Below, piece by piece: positions 10,241-20,512 of a DNA stretch of 64,000 nucleotides (position 1 is its first letter; each line of letters opens with the position of its first letter). The DNA comes from Cymodocea nodosa (taxonomy: Eukaryota; Streptophyta; Magnoliopsida; Alismatales; Cymodoceaceae). The translations under genes and the position numbers were made by a program. Under the pieces are notes generated by a model. That model did no database searches. It worked only from the letters and a program-made list of their open reading frames with translations, and was not told the DNA's origin. Location: NCBI GenBank assembly GCA_036874045.1, contig CM072343.1, positions 8,762,001-8,826,000 on the forward strand, given 5' to 3'.

Positions 10241-12042
10241 CATAACTAGCTAGAAGTCTAAAAGATAAATACAATTGACAAGGTGGCATACTTATTTAAA
10301 AACAAAACTAACTACTAAAAATAGAAATCCTAACTCACTTTCGCAGGAATTGCGGCTGCATTTAGCTTATGCAACAAGCCATTTAACCCCTAGGTCACCC
10401 TAGTGGCGGAGTGTTGTCTCCGGAGGGTTTGCAGAAGACATACCCACAAAGTCTAAATCAAAACCAATGAAAACAAAACAAAATAAAATCATAACAAAAC
10501 AACATAAAATCAATGCATAACACATTAAAACACTAAAAAGAGAATACACAAACATAAAACAAGAAAGAGATTAAAGCTTAAGTGCAAGGTTGCTAGGCTC
10601 AATCACCACTATCAAGGTCTTTGGGCATTGTTGGTGGCTCACAAAGAAAAGATAACTCACAAGTTCTTTAAATTCCAACAAGTCAACACTAACATGCTCA
10701 TGGAGTCACCTGTCCACTAGGACCATCTGCCTTGCATCAAGAAGAATCTCACCCTCACTACACATAAGAGAATATAAAGCACACGATAATGGACAAGTTC
10801 AATAGCCACAAAATGGTAGGTAGTGATTCCTTCCTTCCTATGAGAACTGTTGGAAAATGTCTAGTCCAAGTTGACAAGATAACACACTTGATATGCTAAA
10901 CCCCTAACACTCAAGAAAGGAAAAATTGATAACAAAAGGAAAACTTTATTCACTCCCCTTTTGACTACAAACCCACCTATTTACTTTATTACTTTCTTTC
11001 CTTCTTCTTCTTTTTTTTCATATTTTTCTCTCTCTTTTTTCTATTTTTCTTTTCCTCTCTTTTCTTTTCTCTCTTTTTTTTTTTCAAATCACACTTTTTT
11101 TCTTTTTTTTTCTTTTTTTACTGAACTAACTAATTTCATAATGGTATACACCTTATTTCTCCAACTACTTACCCCAACACCATTCTTAGCATACCAATTA
11201 TGATAACCTTGAAAACTGTCCTAAACATAACCATCAAATTCTCATAAAAGTTCGGGTTGATCCAAATTATCTCACCTTAAGGTCATAGAATAACCCTTTA
11301 TTATGATGGCACTCGGCTTAGGATCACTCAAAAATGGGTGCAAAAGAAACAATGTATTAATCCAAGTAGCTAGGAAGACTCAACTGAAAACACATCAGCA
11401 TGAAACTCATCTTCCTTTAAAGAACTCATCATAGGTCCACGCATATGGCTCTGGAGATACCACTCAAAAGTAAATGGGGGATAATCCCATTAATCTTAAT
11501 AGCAACTCTTGAGTTTTCAACCTCAACTACTTGAGCTCCAATCAAAAATAAAAAATTACAAAGAAAAATTTTTAAACACCACATAAAAACAATAAAACAC
11601 ATACTAAAATTACAAAAACACAATAACATAAACATAATATAACAAAATATCGTCAAATGCCTCCCCCCCATGCCTAATTTATGCATTGTCCTCAATGTAA
11701 AGAGATAACTAAGCTAAGTTGAAAACATGCAGACGATAAAGACAAACATAAAACACACTTTACAAGTTGAGATGCCGGCCCCCCATGCCTAGTCTAAAGT
11801 CTACATGCACTTTCAAAATTACTCATGATATTTGCTCTAGCATATATGAAATGATAACATGCAAATATATAAGATTGTAACATGAAAAATATAAGTGCAT
11901 TGTAAAGGATAAGGATAAGGGATGCGTACTTGGCTTGTAGTTGAACAAACAAACACTACAAAACTAACACACATATCAAACAGGAATTTAACAAATAACA
12001 ACATATAAGATAATTATGTACAGAAATAAAATATAGATACAA
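10241..12042 (-). other. G1 3' non-coding region with extra PPT-like boxes
   Basis: No credible ORF lies between the end of gag and the terminal polypurine tract. Two further G-runs resembling the terminal tract occur: about 11661-11700 (sense GAGGACAATGCATAAATTAG then GCATGGGGGG) and about 11774-11800 (GGCATGGGGGG). A long purine-rich stretch lies at 10981-11120. The box TTGAGGACAATGCA is also found in G2 near 23520-23565. Confidence 0.7.
10981..11120 (-). repeat. Homopurine/homopyrimidine tract in G1
   Basis: About 140 bp that are almost purely T and C on the plus strand, so A and G on the element's sense strand. An 80-codon open frame over it encodes only Ser/Phe/Leu-rich sequence and is a composition artefact. 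Confidence 0.85.
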
Positions 12043-13359
12043 TCAAGATGGAGGGGCACTCGAGCTTGCGTTCGTGTGTCCTCCAAACTGGTTACTACCA
12101 CTAGCATTTCGTGGGTTCAGTGCCGGCTGACTTGGCAAAGATCCACGCTCTCAGTTTCCAACAGATAAACGTTCTAACTGAGCCTCAATTCCCTTGATTG
12201 CCTGAGAGTGCTCCGCTAGCATTGGTCCCATCTTAGTTAGCAAAGTTTGAATCCCTTCCTCCATTTTAGCCATTCTGCGTTCCATATTAGCATTAATGTT
12301 TGACTGCGTGTTTGGTGTAGGAAGGGCAGGAACTTGTGTTTGGGGTTGTCGACTCGAACTAGCTCTGAAATGATGTTGCTCCGACACATTTTCTCTCAAA
12401 TAATCTTGGTTCCTCCAACTAAAGTTAAGATGGTTTCTCCATCCAAGGTTGTAATATTAATTGTTTCTCATTCCCGACCCCATAGCTTGTACATCCTCAT
12501 ATGGTTGTAATTCTTCAATTTTTTTTAGAGCAGCTTGTAATCTTGCTTCCATGCTAGTAATGTTGTTGACCGCATGAAGTCCTCGAGTAGGTGTAGACCT
12601 ATCAAAAGTCTTATCTGAGGATGTCTCCCATTGCATTGTGCGGTCAGCAAGCTCTTGTAGAAATTCCCAAGCAGCATTCTCTCTTAATTGACAAAAACCA
12701 CCAAGAGTCATGGACTCTAATATGGTTCTTGATTGCATGTTCAAACCTTCATAGATAGCTTGGGTTTGCCTTGCCTTGTCAACTCCATGGTTTGGGCATC
12801 TAGCTAACAAATTCATAAAGCGCTCCATATATCGCCAGAAAGACTCATCCGACTTCTGTTGAATACTCATAATAGCGTTCTTAAGCTGGATGGTGCGATA
12901 TAGAGGATGATATTTCTTCAGAAAGACCCTACAGAATTCTTCCCAAGAACAGATTGAGTTAGGAGGTAAACTATACATCCACCTCTTAGCATCCTCCTTA
13001 AGTGCAAAGGGAATAAATCTTAGCTTTATTGCATCTACAGGTACATCAAGAAAATGAATTAGCCTACACATCTCATTAAATTCATGTAGAAATAGGTAGG
13101 CATCTTCTCTTTCCAACCCTAAAAATTTTGGCAATTGATGGATGTAGTTTGAGTGTAACTCAAACTTTTGTCCTTCCACATTTGGAAGCACAAAACAAGA
13201 GGGGTGATCAAACTGTGGAGGATACCACACATCGGCTAGCACTCTTCCCTGGTCTTCCATTTGATGTAATGGTGGAGGGTTAACAGGTTCTAGAAGAGGT
13301 TCACAATGCTCTAACCTATTTGCTTCAGTTCTTCTCCACACTCCTCGATGCATGCACAA
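12043..13359 (-). pseudogene. G1 gag (capsid-type, retrotransposon gag domain), located 3' of pol
   Basis: About 439 codons in one frame with two stops (12457-12459 and 12151-12153). Residues about 70-260 form the plant retrotransposon gag/capsid domain, with motifs such as FELHSNYIHQLPKF, DAIKLRFIPFALKEDAKRW and ESFWRYMERF. Then come RNA-binding-like WRN repeats and a C-terminal GSLPSQPALNP. This is the gag normally encoded upstream of protease in Athila/Tat elements, where LPSQP..NP runs into TLRSGK. Here it starts 275 bp after integrase ends and is followed only by non-coding DNA and the LTR. It has no zinc knuckle, because that lies at the start of the 5' ORF. The start ATG at 13359 is the first in frame. 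Expression would need a separate or spliced transcript; a TTTCAG acceptor-like word lies upstream near 13450. Confidence 0.88.
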
Positions 13360-13633
13360 TGCAAAACTACTACAGGTAAAAACAGCAAGTAAAATAGCTC
13401 AGTTTAGATTTTACTAGGTTCTCGTCGTTGCTATCAATTGTACCACCCTGAAATACCAAGTAGTTACAAGATAAATTACAAGAAGAATAATTATAAACAA
13501 TAACATCCTATAGGAAGAATAAATTACAAATAATAACTATAAACAAACATGCATAAAAGAATAACTAGTAAAAATATAGAAAGAGTATATACACACTATA
13601 AAATATAGATACTTACAAAGAAGAAAGGAATGA

Positions 13634-14621
13634 CTAACTACTATATTCTACTTCACACAAATCTACACTACTTGCTTCCCGCAAATCAGCCTTATTTAAA
13701 AATAGTTTGAGACGTTGGCCATTAACCTTCATCACTTGCCCATCTTTAAGATGTTCAATATCTACTGCTCCATAAGGGTAGACTCTCTTTACAACAAACG
13801 GGTCATTCCACCTAGATTTTAACTTTCCTGAAAAAAGGTGGAGTCTAGAGTTATATAACAAAACTTGCTAGCCCTGTTGAAACTCTTTTCTTAAAATTCT
13901 TTTATCATGAAAAATTTTTGCTCTTTCCTTAGCAATTTTAGCATTTTCATATGCTTCATTCCTTAACTCTTCTATCTCATTCAATTCAAATTTCCTTTTA
14001 TCCCCAGCTGCCTTAAAATCTAAATTTAACTTCTTAATGGCCCACATGGCCCTATGTTCCAACTCTACTGGTAAATGACAAGCCTTTCCATATACAGCTC
14101 TATAAGGAGACATACCTAAACTAGTCTTAAATGTAGTATGGTATGTCCACAGAACATCATCCACTTTATCAACCCAATCTTTTCTTGTAGCACTTACCAG
14201 TTTCTCTAGAATCTGCTTAATTAACCTGTTTGCATTTTCAACTTGCCCATTAGTTTGAGGATGATAAGGCGTGGCAAGTTTATGAGTCACTCTATTCTTT
14301 CTCAAAACTTCTATTGCAAAAGTGTGTGCCATTATCACTGACTATAGCTTTGGGCACTTCAAATCTTGAAAATATATTTGATTTTACAAAGGCACATACT
14401 TCCTTGTTGCTGTTACTTCTTGTGGGGATTGCCTCTATCCATTTGGTCACGTAATCCACTACTACTAGAATATATAAATAGCCTCTTGAGTTGGGAAACG
14501 GACCCATAAAATCGATACCCCATAAATCAAAAGCATCAATTGCAATCACAGGGTTCAAAGGCATCATATCTCTTCTCCCCATTTTTCTAGCTTTTTGACA
14601 TTCTGTGCAATGCTTACTCAA
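13634..14621 (-). pseudogene. G1 integrase (truncated and frameshifted)
   Basis: Ty3/gypsy integrase lacking its N-terminal histidines. It begins with the CxxC half of the zinc domain (HCTECQKARK). The first catalytic Asp sits in LWGIDFMGPFP, the second in [10 protein letters not shown] and the Glu in [10 protein letters not shown] frameshift at about 14300-14338 lies between the second Asp and the Glu. A TAG at about 13868 splits the C-terminal part, which has the usual LKSRWNDPF and VNGQRLK motifs. The 5' end is fused to RT by a deletion that removed the RT C-terminus and RNase H. It cannot be active as it stands. Confidence 0.88.
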
Positions 14622-16827
14622 TCATATCTGAGAAAATACCCATCATACAATGTTGAAATGTTGCAGGCGCATTGCACAATCCAAAAGGCATACGACGGAA
14701 TGCAAAAGTTCCGAAAGGACAAGTAAATGTTGTCTTTTCTTGGTCCTCTAAAGCAACATGAATTTGGTTGTAACCAGAATAACCATCTAGAAAGCAATAA
14801 AATTCTTGCCCTGCTAATTTTTCCAACATTTGATCTATAAAGGGCAATGGAAAATGATCCTTACAAGTGGCATTGTTCAATTTCCTATAATCAATGCATA
14901 CTCTCCACCCGGTCTGCATTCTAGTGGGAACTAATTCATCATTAGCATTTTTAACCACTGTAATACCAGATTTCTTGGGAACAACCTGAATAGGGCTGAC
15001 CCAAGGACTATCAGAAATAGGGTAGATGATATCATGATCTAACCATTTTAAAATTTCTTTTCTTACTACCTCCTTAATATTTACATTTAGTCTTCTTTGA
15101 GGTTGCCTAGATAGAGCATAACTAGGATCCAAATGAATTCTATGAGTACAAATAGAAGGGCTTATTCCTTTAATATCCTCCATAGTCCATCCAATAGCTC
15201 TTCTATTTTCCTTAAGCACTTCAACTAATTGAGCTTCTTGATCCCTAGTCATATGGGCAGAAATAATAACAGGCCACTTCTCACATTCTCCCAAAAATAC
15301 GTACTTGAGATCTACAGGTAGCGGTTTCAATTCTAGTTGAACTTGCTCTACCAGCTCAACTTTATTTGATTTAGCCACTTCCACTTGGTTAGCTTCGTTG
15401 ATCTCAATGAAAGTGTCATCTTCGAAATCACTTGATACAGAAAAGTAGTCTTCATCAATGTCAACCTCAAGGCTGGCTTCGTCCTCTTCAAAAGAATCTT
15501 TAACTTCTTCAAACACATCAACCAGGTTAACTTCAAATTCTTCCTCTAATTGATCTCGCATGCCACTTTCCACATTAAAAACATTTAGTTGCGACTTCTG
15601 ATCTCCACATGTGATCTGCATAAAACCTTCCCTGCAACCAATATAAGCATCAATTGTTGCTAAAAAGGGACGACCTAAAATTAATGAGGCACTATTCTTA
15701 AGGTCTATAACGGGACGGTTTTCTATAACTATGAAGTCTATAGGGTATATAAAATCTTGGACCTTAATCAGGAGGTCTTCCACTATTCCAAGAGGTGTCC
15801 TAAAAGATCTATCAGCTAGGTGAATTACTATTCTTGTTGGTTGCAAGCAACTTAACCCTAGTTCTTCATAAATGCTAGAAGGCATAACATTCACTGCGAC
15901 TCCTAGGTCTAATAAGGCTTCTTCAAAAGTAGTTTTTCCTATAATACATGAAATAGTAGGAGTCCCAGGATCATTATACTTTCTAGGAATATAATTATAA
16001 AAATAAGAACTGCTTACTTCCGTTAAGTTTACACTCTTAGGTATCTTCCTAGCTCTCTTCTTAGTACACAGATCTTTTAAGAACTTAGCATGCGAGGGAA
16101 CTTGTTGAATTAACTCCAATAAAAGTATGTTCACTCTCACTTGCTCAAAGGATTCTCTAATCTTATCTAATTTGTCTCCTCCTAATTCGACTCTAATTCT
16201 AGTAGGGTAAGGAGCACTAGTAGATGATTCAATTAGGACATCAGCTACTTGCTTACCCTTATCACTTCTAGAGATAACTATAGGATCTTCAAAAATTTCT
16301 ACTCTAGATGGATTGCAACAAGGCTCTAGAGGACTCACGGATAGAGGAATTTCACCACTAGTCCTACTCACTTCCTTACCTAACCTTAAAGTAACAAATG
16401 CATCCATTTGTTTTCCAAGGTCACCACATGTTGCATCCAAATCAATTGGATCAGCATGAAAAACATCCTTACCATAACTACTAACAGATTTCTCTTTAGC
16501 AATGCTATCCATAATTGCATTAAATTTATCTATTTCTTCTCTTAGATCTATACTACATGCATGATAAGAATTTTCAAATTTACTAGTAGATGCATATGCA
16601 TGATTAAGTAAATCATGGTGAATATATGAATCATATTTCATGCACGGAAGATGATTACTTTCATATTCTAATACATTACATGGCATGCTAGAAATTTGTT
16701 CATGAAGCATATCATTTGGGCATTCACTAGTAACATGATCACTTGAAAAACAAGAAAAGCATGATGGCATAAAATCATTTTCATCATAGCCATAATATTC
16801 ATCAACCTGGCTTGACCAATCATCCAT
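14614..16827 (-). CDS. G1 5' ORF: zinc knuckle, aspartic protease, truncated reverse transcriptase
   Basis: An uninterrupted 737-codon ORF. A CX2CX4HX4C zinc knuckle is at residues 23-36. A TLRLGKEV motif near residue 147 corresponds to the TLRSGK that follows gag in Athila/Tat polyproteins. The aspartic protease active site is DLG at about 307-309, as in other Athila-type proteases. RT spans from about residue 590 (WVSPIQVVPKKSG, WRVCIDYRKLN, FLDGYSGYNQI, FRRMPFGLCNAPATFQ) to FSDMIE at the C-terminus, where the YxDD catalytic motif should follow. It stops there because an internal deletion joins it to integrase. The start is the first ATG after a 760-bp leader. No capsid domain is present, which is unusual for a 5' gypsy ORF. 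Confidence 0.88.
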   Translation of the reverse strand: MDDWSSQVDEYYGYDENDFMPSCFSCFSSDHVTSECPNDMLHEQISSMPCNVLEYESNHLPCMKYDSYIHHDLLNHAYASTSKFENSYHACSIDLREEIDKFNAIMDSIAKEKSVSSYGKDVFHADPIDLDATCGDLGKQMDAFVTLRLGKEVSRTSGEIPLSVSPLEPCCNPSRVEIFEDPIVISRSDKGKQVADVLIESSTSAPYPTRIRVELGGDKLDKIRESFEQVRVNILLLELIQQVPSHAKFLKDLCTKKRARKIPKSVNLTEVSSSYFYNYIPRKYNDPGTPTISCIIGKTTFEEALLDLGVAVNVMPSSIYEELGLSCLQPTRIVIHLADRSFRTPLGIVEDLLIKVQDFIYPIDFIVIENRPVIDLKNSASLILGRPFLATIDAYIGCREGFMQITCGDQKSQLNVFNVESGMRDQLEEEFEVNLVDVFEEVKDSFEEDEASLEVDIDEDYFSVSSDFEDDTFIEINEANQVEVAKSNKVELVEQVQLELKPLPVDLKYVFLGECEKWPVIISAHMTRDQEAQLVEVLKENRRAIGWTMEDIKGISPSICTHRIHLDPSYALSRQPQRRLNVNIKEVVRKEILKWLDHDIIYPISDSPWVSPIQVVPKKSGITVVKNANDELVPTRMQTGWRVCIDYRKLNNATCKDHFPLPFIDQMLEKLAGQEFYCFLDGYSGYNQIHVALEDQEKTTFTCPFGTFAFRRMPFGLCNAPATFQHCMMGIFSDMIE

Positions 16828-17590
16828 GGAAAATAAGCTCTAATTCAGATACAAAGAAAATAAAGATTCAATGACTAAGTTAATCTTTACCAGCCTTTGT
16901 TTTTAATTTTTTTTTTTCTCACTCTTCAAGTGATTCACTATTAGTCAGATCTGCACAAAGTAGCAACCAAGTGAGTAACTTTAATCCATTTTAATAAAAG
17001 AATGACTACACAATGAAAGCATAAATAATAATTAAATGAAGAAAATTAAAGAATAATGCAGTATAAATACAAGATTACCTATACAACAATTTCCCAATTC
17101 ATTCTAGATTAACTAATGAATCTATTTTCAAATTAAAACTGCATGCTAGTCTGACTTTGAAAAATCATAACTTTTTGCATACAACTCCGAATTAAGCATA
17201 CAAATACTCTACAGAAACATCTAAACCTGAACTTTACAGGAAAAATATAGAAAAAATTCGCAGCAAGTTTTGCAAATAGCAGAATTAAATTTTCCGGTTA
17301 CAAGTTTGCATTTCAGAATAATTACAAATACTATACACTTAAACTTTCCTATAAGAGGTATGTCCTATTGACTACTGATTTTAAATCATCACTTAATATT
17401 GATAAAACTTATCTGAATATGAAGTAATAATATGGTATATCAAGAATATATATTACAAACAAAACAAATTGAACTACACATTAAAGCAAGTAAATACACA
17501 TTACACAAAAGAATATACACAACAAACAATCATCACTTTTCAAAGATCTATTAAAAGCACCAAAGAAATTCGGTAAAAACATAACCAAAT
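16828..17590 (-). other. G1 untranslated leader
   Basis: AT-rich sequence between the PBS and the first ORF, with a short pyrimidine run at about 16905-16925. No ORF of note; presumed packaging/leader region. Confidence 0.6.
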
Positions 17591-17607
17591 CCCCGGCAAC
17601 GGCGCCA
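17591..17607 (-). other. G1 primer binding site (tRNA-Asp type)
   Basis: The minus strand reads TGGCGCCGTTGCCGGGG, six bases inside the LTR end. This is the standard PBS of Athila/Tat elements. Confidence 0.93.
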
Positions 17608-17613
17608 AAAACT

Positions 17614-19711
17614 TGTTGAGGTTTTTGCTGTCCCAAAAATAAGATCTTAAAACTCACAAAGGGACCAAAATGATAAAACATTAAACTCAAAACTCATTTT
17701 AAAATAACCGCAAGCGTACGATGTAATTGTAATATACTTCGGCGAGTACGGGTCGAATCCACAAGGATTTAACTTTTACAAAATACTTCTAAGGTGAAAA
17801 AACAATAATAATTGCATGTGATTCAAAGTTTATCAAAAATTCACTCAATAGAGTATAAATTTCTCATTTTCATTCATAAAACACTAAACCACTACAACAC
17901 AGAATCTCGAAATTCAGTCAAGTTCACACATATCCTCCTCTCAGTATCTCAACGGTAAAATGCAGTAAAAATATCATACTGAGTTCCCATTGGATTAACT
18001 TTACAACCCCACTGATTTCGTTAAAAGATATGAAACAGTCAAGCGTCGGCAATGCTTTTACTACAAACGCGCAGACTGGCAATTAACATCCCTGAATTGC
18101 GCACAGTTACTAAAAATGACATAAGATTTTCAAATCTGCACGAAAATCTGTAAAGTCAGTGTGCTTCGAAACTTAATTCATTCATCTAACAGATAAAATT
18201 TACAGAGGTCGATTTCGTTCTGCAGATATAAAGAAATCGAGTTCGGCATTGAAGCAAAAATTGGGCGAAAAACGCCAGGATGCGCCAGAAGCGACATCAA
18301 CGAAATAAATTGGAAAACCTATACACATCGATTGGAAAAATTCTAAAAAATATACAAGAGTAAAGTAGACTCGAAGCTCTACAAAATAGAATCAAAAAAT
18401 AAAGAACAAAATCACTGTATCAGTGAGTTACGACCTAAACAAAATCGTCAAATTTATAGGATTCTAAACCAACGATCAACATCCACAAATTAGCTTTGTT
18501 AGCATACAAATATTCACATATGCACAAGATTCAAACCAAATTTGTTTCCATTCATTCAAAATAAACATAATAAACTACTGAAATGAAATTTCTATGATTA
18601 AACTACAATGTAACATTACAACTAAACCTAAAACTACCATTACCCTACTGAAATTACAAATAACTGAACTTTAAACAAGAAAATGAAAACCTAAAGAGCT
18701 AAACCAATACAACCCTTTTTACCTTGAAGTGCAAACTTGTTTTGGAGAAGAATGGTGCATGAGATGTGCTCCTAGCCGTCCTCCTAGCCATGAATTTTGT
18801 GGCTGTCACCACACGAGTTCTCTTCCGGAAGCGGGAGGTCTTCAAACACCACCAAACACCAAGAAACAAGTAATTATCCACCTAATGTCCACAACCCTTG
18901 CCTTTCTTCTACTAGGAATGATTCATGGAAGAGGGGAGACAGTTGCACGGCTTCAGATGTGCTCCAAACAGCACCCACAAGGTCTGGAAAAGATGCCCTA
19001 GCCGTCCTCCTACTAGCAACCACCAAGAGGAGAAGAGAAGAGGTTGGCCAAACCTTGTCTTCTACCTTGGAGCTCCACGAGAGGGGGGAGAAACACCACC
19101 TTCCACGAGTTCTTGAGGGGGGGGAGAGGGGCTGACGACCACAAGGGCTGGAAATGGGTGTAAGCTCGTCCAAGAGAGGGGAATTGGTAGCCTTGCCTCT
19201 CCTTTTATAGAGGCTTCAAGTGGTGGAACTTGATCTCCACCTTTGATCTTCAATCCAAGGGCTGAGATTCCTCCTATCTTGATTTGCTTTATTTTTCCTA
19301 TTCTTCAACCTATAAAACTCAAACAAATACATTAAAACACTCAAGAAATAAGATAAGCTATATTCCTAAACATGGATACTTCAAAAGGGCCAAAAATCAC
19401 ATTTTTCATTGAATTCCAGAAATACCCATGTACTTATTTAAATACTTAATCCTAAGTACTAAAGTAAATTTAATCTACTTAATAAAATGAAATTATGTTG
19501 CCACTAAGATGTAAATGTGTTTTCATGAAATGCTAAATAACAAATAGAGTCTCATTTATGCATTACTTTCTTCATTTAAGCCCATAACTACATTATTTGC
19601 CCAAAATGCATTATAACTTAAATCTTCATTAAACACTTATGAGTATATGGCTTTAAACACATAAAATGCATCACTTAACTATATAAAATATGCATAAATT
19701 ATGACTCTACA
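17614..19711 (-). repeat. G1 5' LTR
   Basis: 2098 bp; TATA box complement TTTTATA at 19203-19209 within CTATAAAAGG on the sense strand. Pairs with 8111-10207. Open frames at 18699-19253 are the counterparts of those in the 3' LTR. Confidence 0.93.
19203..19209 (-). promoter_or_regulatory. G1 5' LTR TATA box
   Basis: TATAAAA on the minus strand, identical in both G1 LTRs (9700-9706), about 1.6 kb before the PBS; likely core promoter of the element. Confidence 0.6.
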
Positions 19712-20512
19712 AATCTCTTCTTCAAAATGAATGTCATTGTGTTCCTCTATCAAAAGATTTTCTTGAAGCTGCTTAGGTAAGCTTGATTCTTTTGCTTCAA
19801 CAGTGTGAGGAATATTTGCAATATCTTCCACATTCATAAGTTCAGTTTCTATAGAAAATACAGAATTCAAATTTTCCACAAATTCATCAGCTATGTATCT
19901 GTCTGTAATTCTGCATTTTCTTCAACAGATATGTCCATTTCTACATGGTGTGAATTCTTAGACTTTGGTTCTATAGATTCTGAAATAGGCTAATCAACAT
20001 GAAGCTCTTCTGGAGTCTTGTCTTGTTCGATAGTTACCACTCTAGACAATGCAGCCTCTGAACTAGTTACTACCTCAATATTATTAAGCACATCTACAAT
20101 AACTTGTTCAATATCATTTGCCTAATGCTCTAATTGTTCAACTTCCTTATCATTAGGGCTTGAAACAATAGAAAAACTTGAACTCATTTGTTTCTTTGAT
20201 TTCTTTTCAAGTTTTCTAGATAAAGAAAATAAAGTCTCATTATCTTCATTAGTTTTAGTGTGGTCTAAATTGATGAGCTTATCAGATGCATTGTAAGGTA
20301 CAATGTATAGACATACATTGTCCTTTGGAATTAAATCATCATTTGATTTTTCTTTTTCAACAATATTTGTTTCCATAGAAACAAGCTCTTTTTGCTTCAT
20401 TTTTCTTACTCTCTTTCTCTTGTAGCAAGTCAATTGTTCTTCTTCTATTGTTGCCGTTTTCTTCTAAATCTGATCAAAAAAAGTTTTCTATTTTAATTCT
20501 TCAAAGGCACTT
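19712..20512 (-). pseudogene. C1 copy 2 extra ORF, middle part
   Basis: Continuation of the C1 extra ORF on the other side of G1. The acidic, low-complexity middle resembles 43440-44230 of the full copy (words such as ETLFSLSRKLEKK and DNVCLYIVPYNASDKLI). The frame is broken by several stops. The piece ends at the CACTT duplication of the G2 insertion. Confidence 0.72.

Larger units (their letters stand above)
8111..19711 (-). mobile_element. G1: complete Athila-like Ty3/gypsy element with gag downstream of pol
   Basis: An 11.6 kb element with two LTRs of about 2.1 kb (TGTTGAGG...CTCTACA) and a perfect AATCT duplication (8106-8110 and 19712-19716). A tRNA-Asp-type PBS complement lies at 17591-17607 and a polypurine tract at 10208. 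In sense order it has the 5' LTR, a leader, zinc knuckle-protease-truncated RT, truncated integrase, gag and the 3' LTR. By eye the LTRs differ at about 8 of the first 210 bases and less elsewhere, so insertion is fairly recent. Loss of the RT C-terminus and RNase H makes it non-autonomous. Confidence 0.93.

Noticed and set aside
10961-11203. 80-codon Ser/Phe-rich frame
   Set aside because: Translation of the homopyrimidine strand of a low-complexity tract.
17481-17690. 69-codon minus-strand frame across the PBS
   Set aside because: Spans the G1 LTR end and PBS; leader sequence, not a gene.
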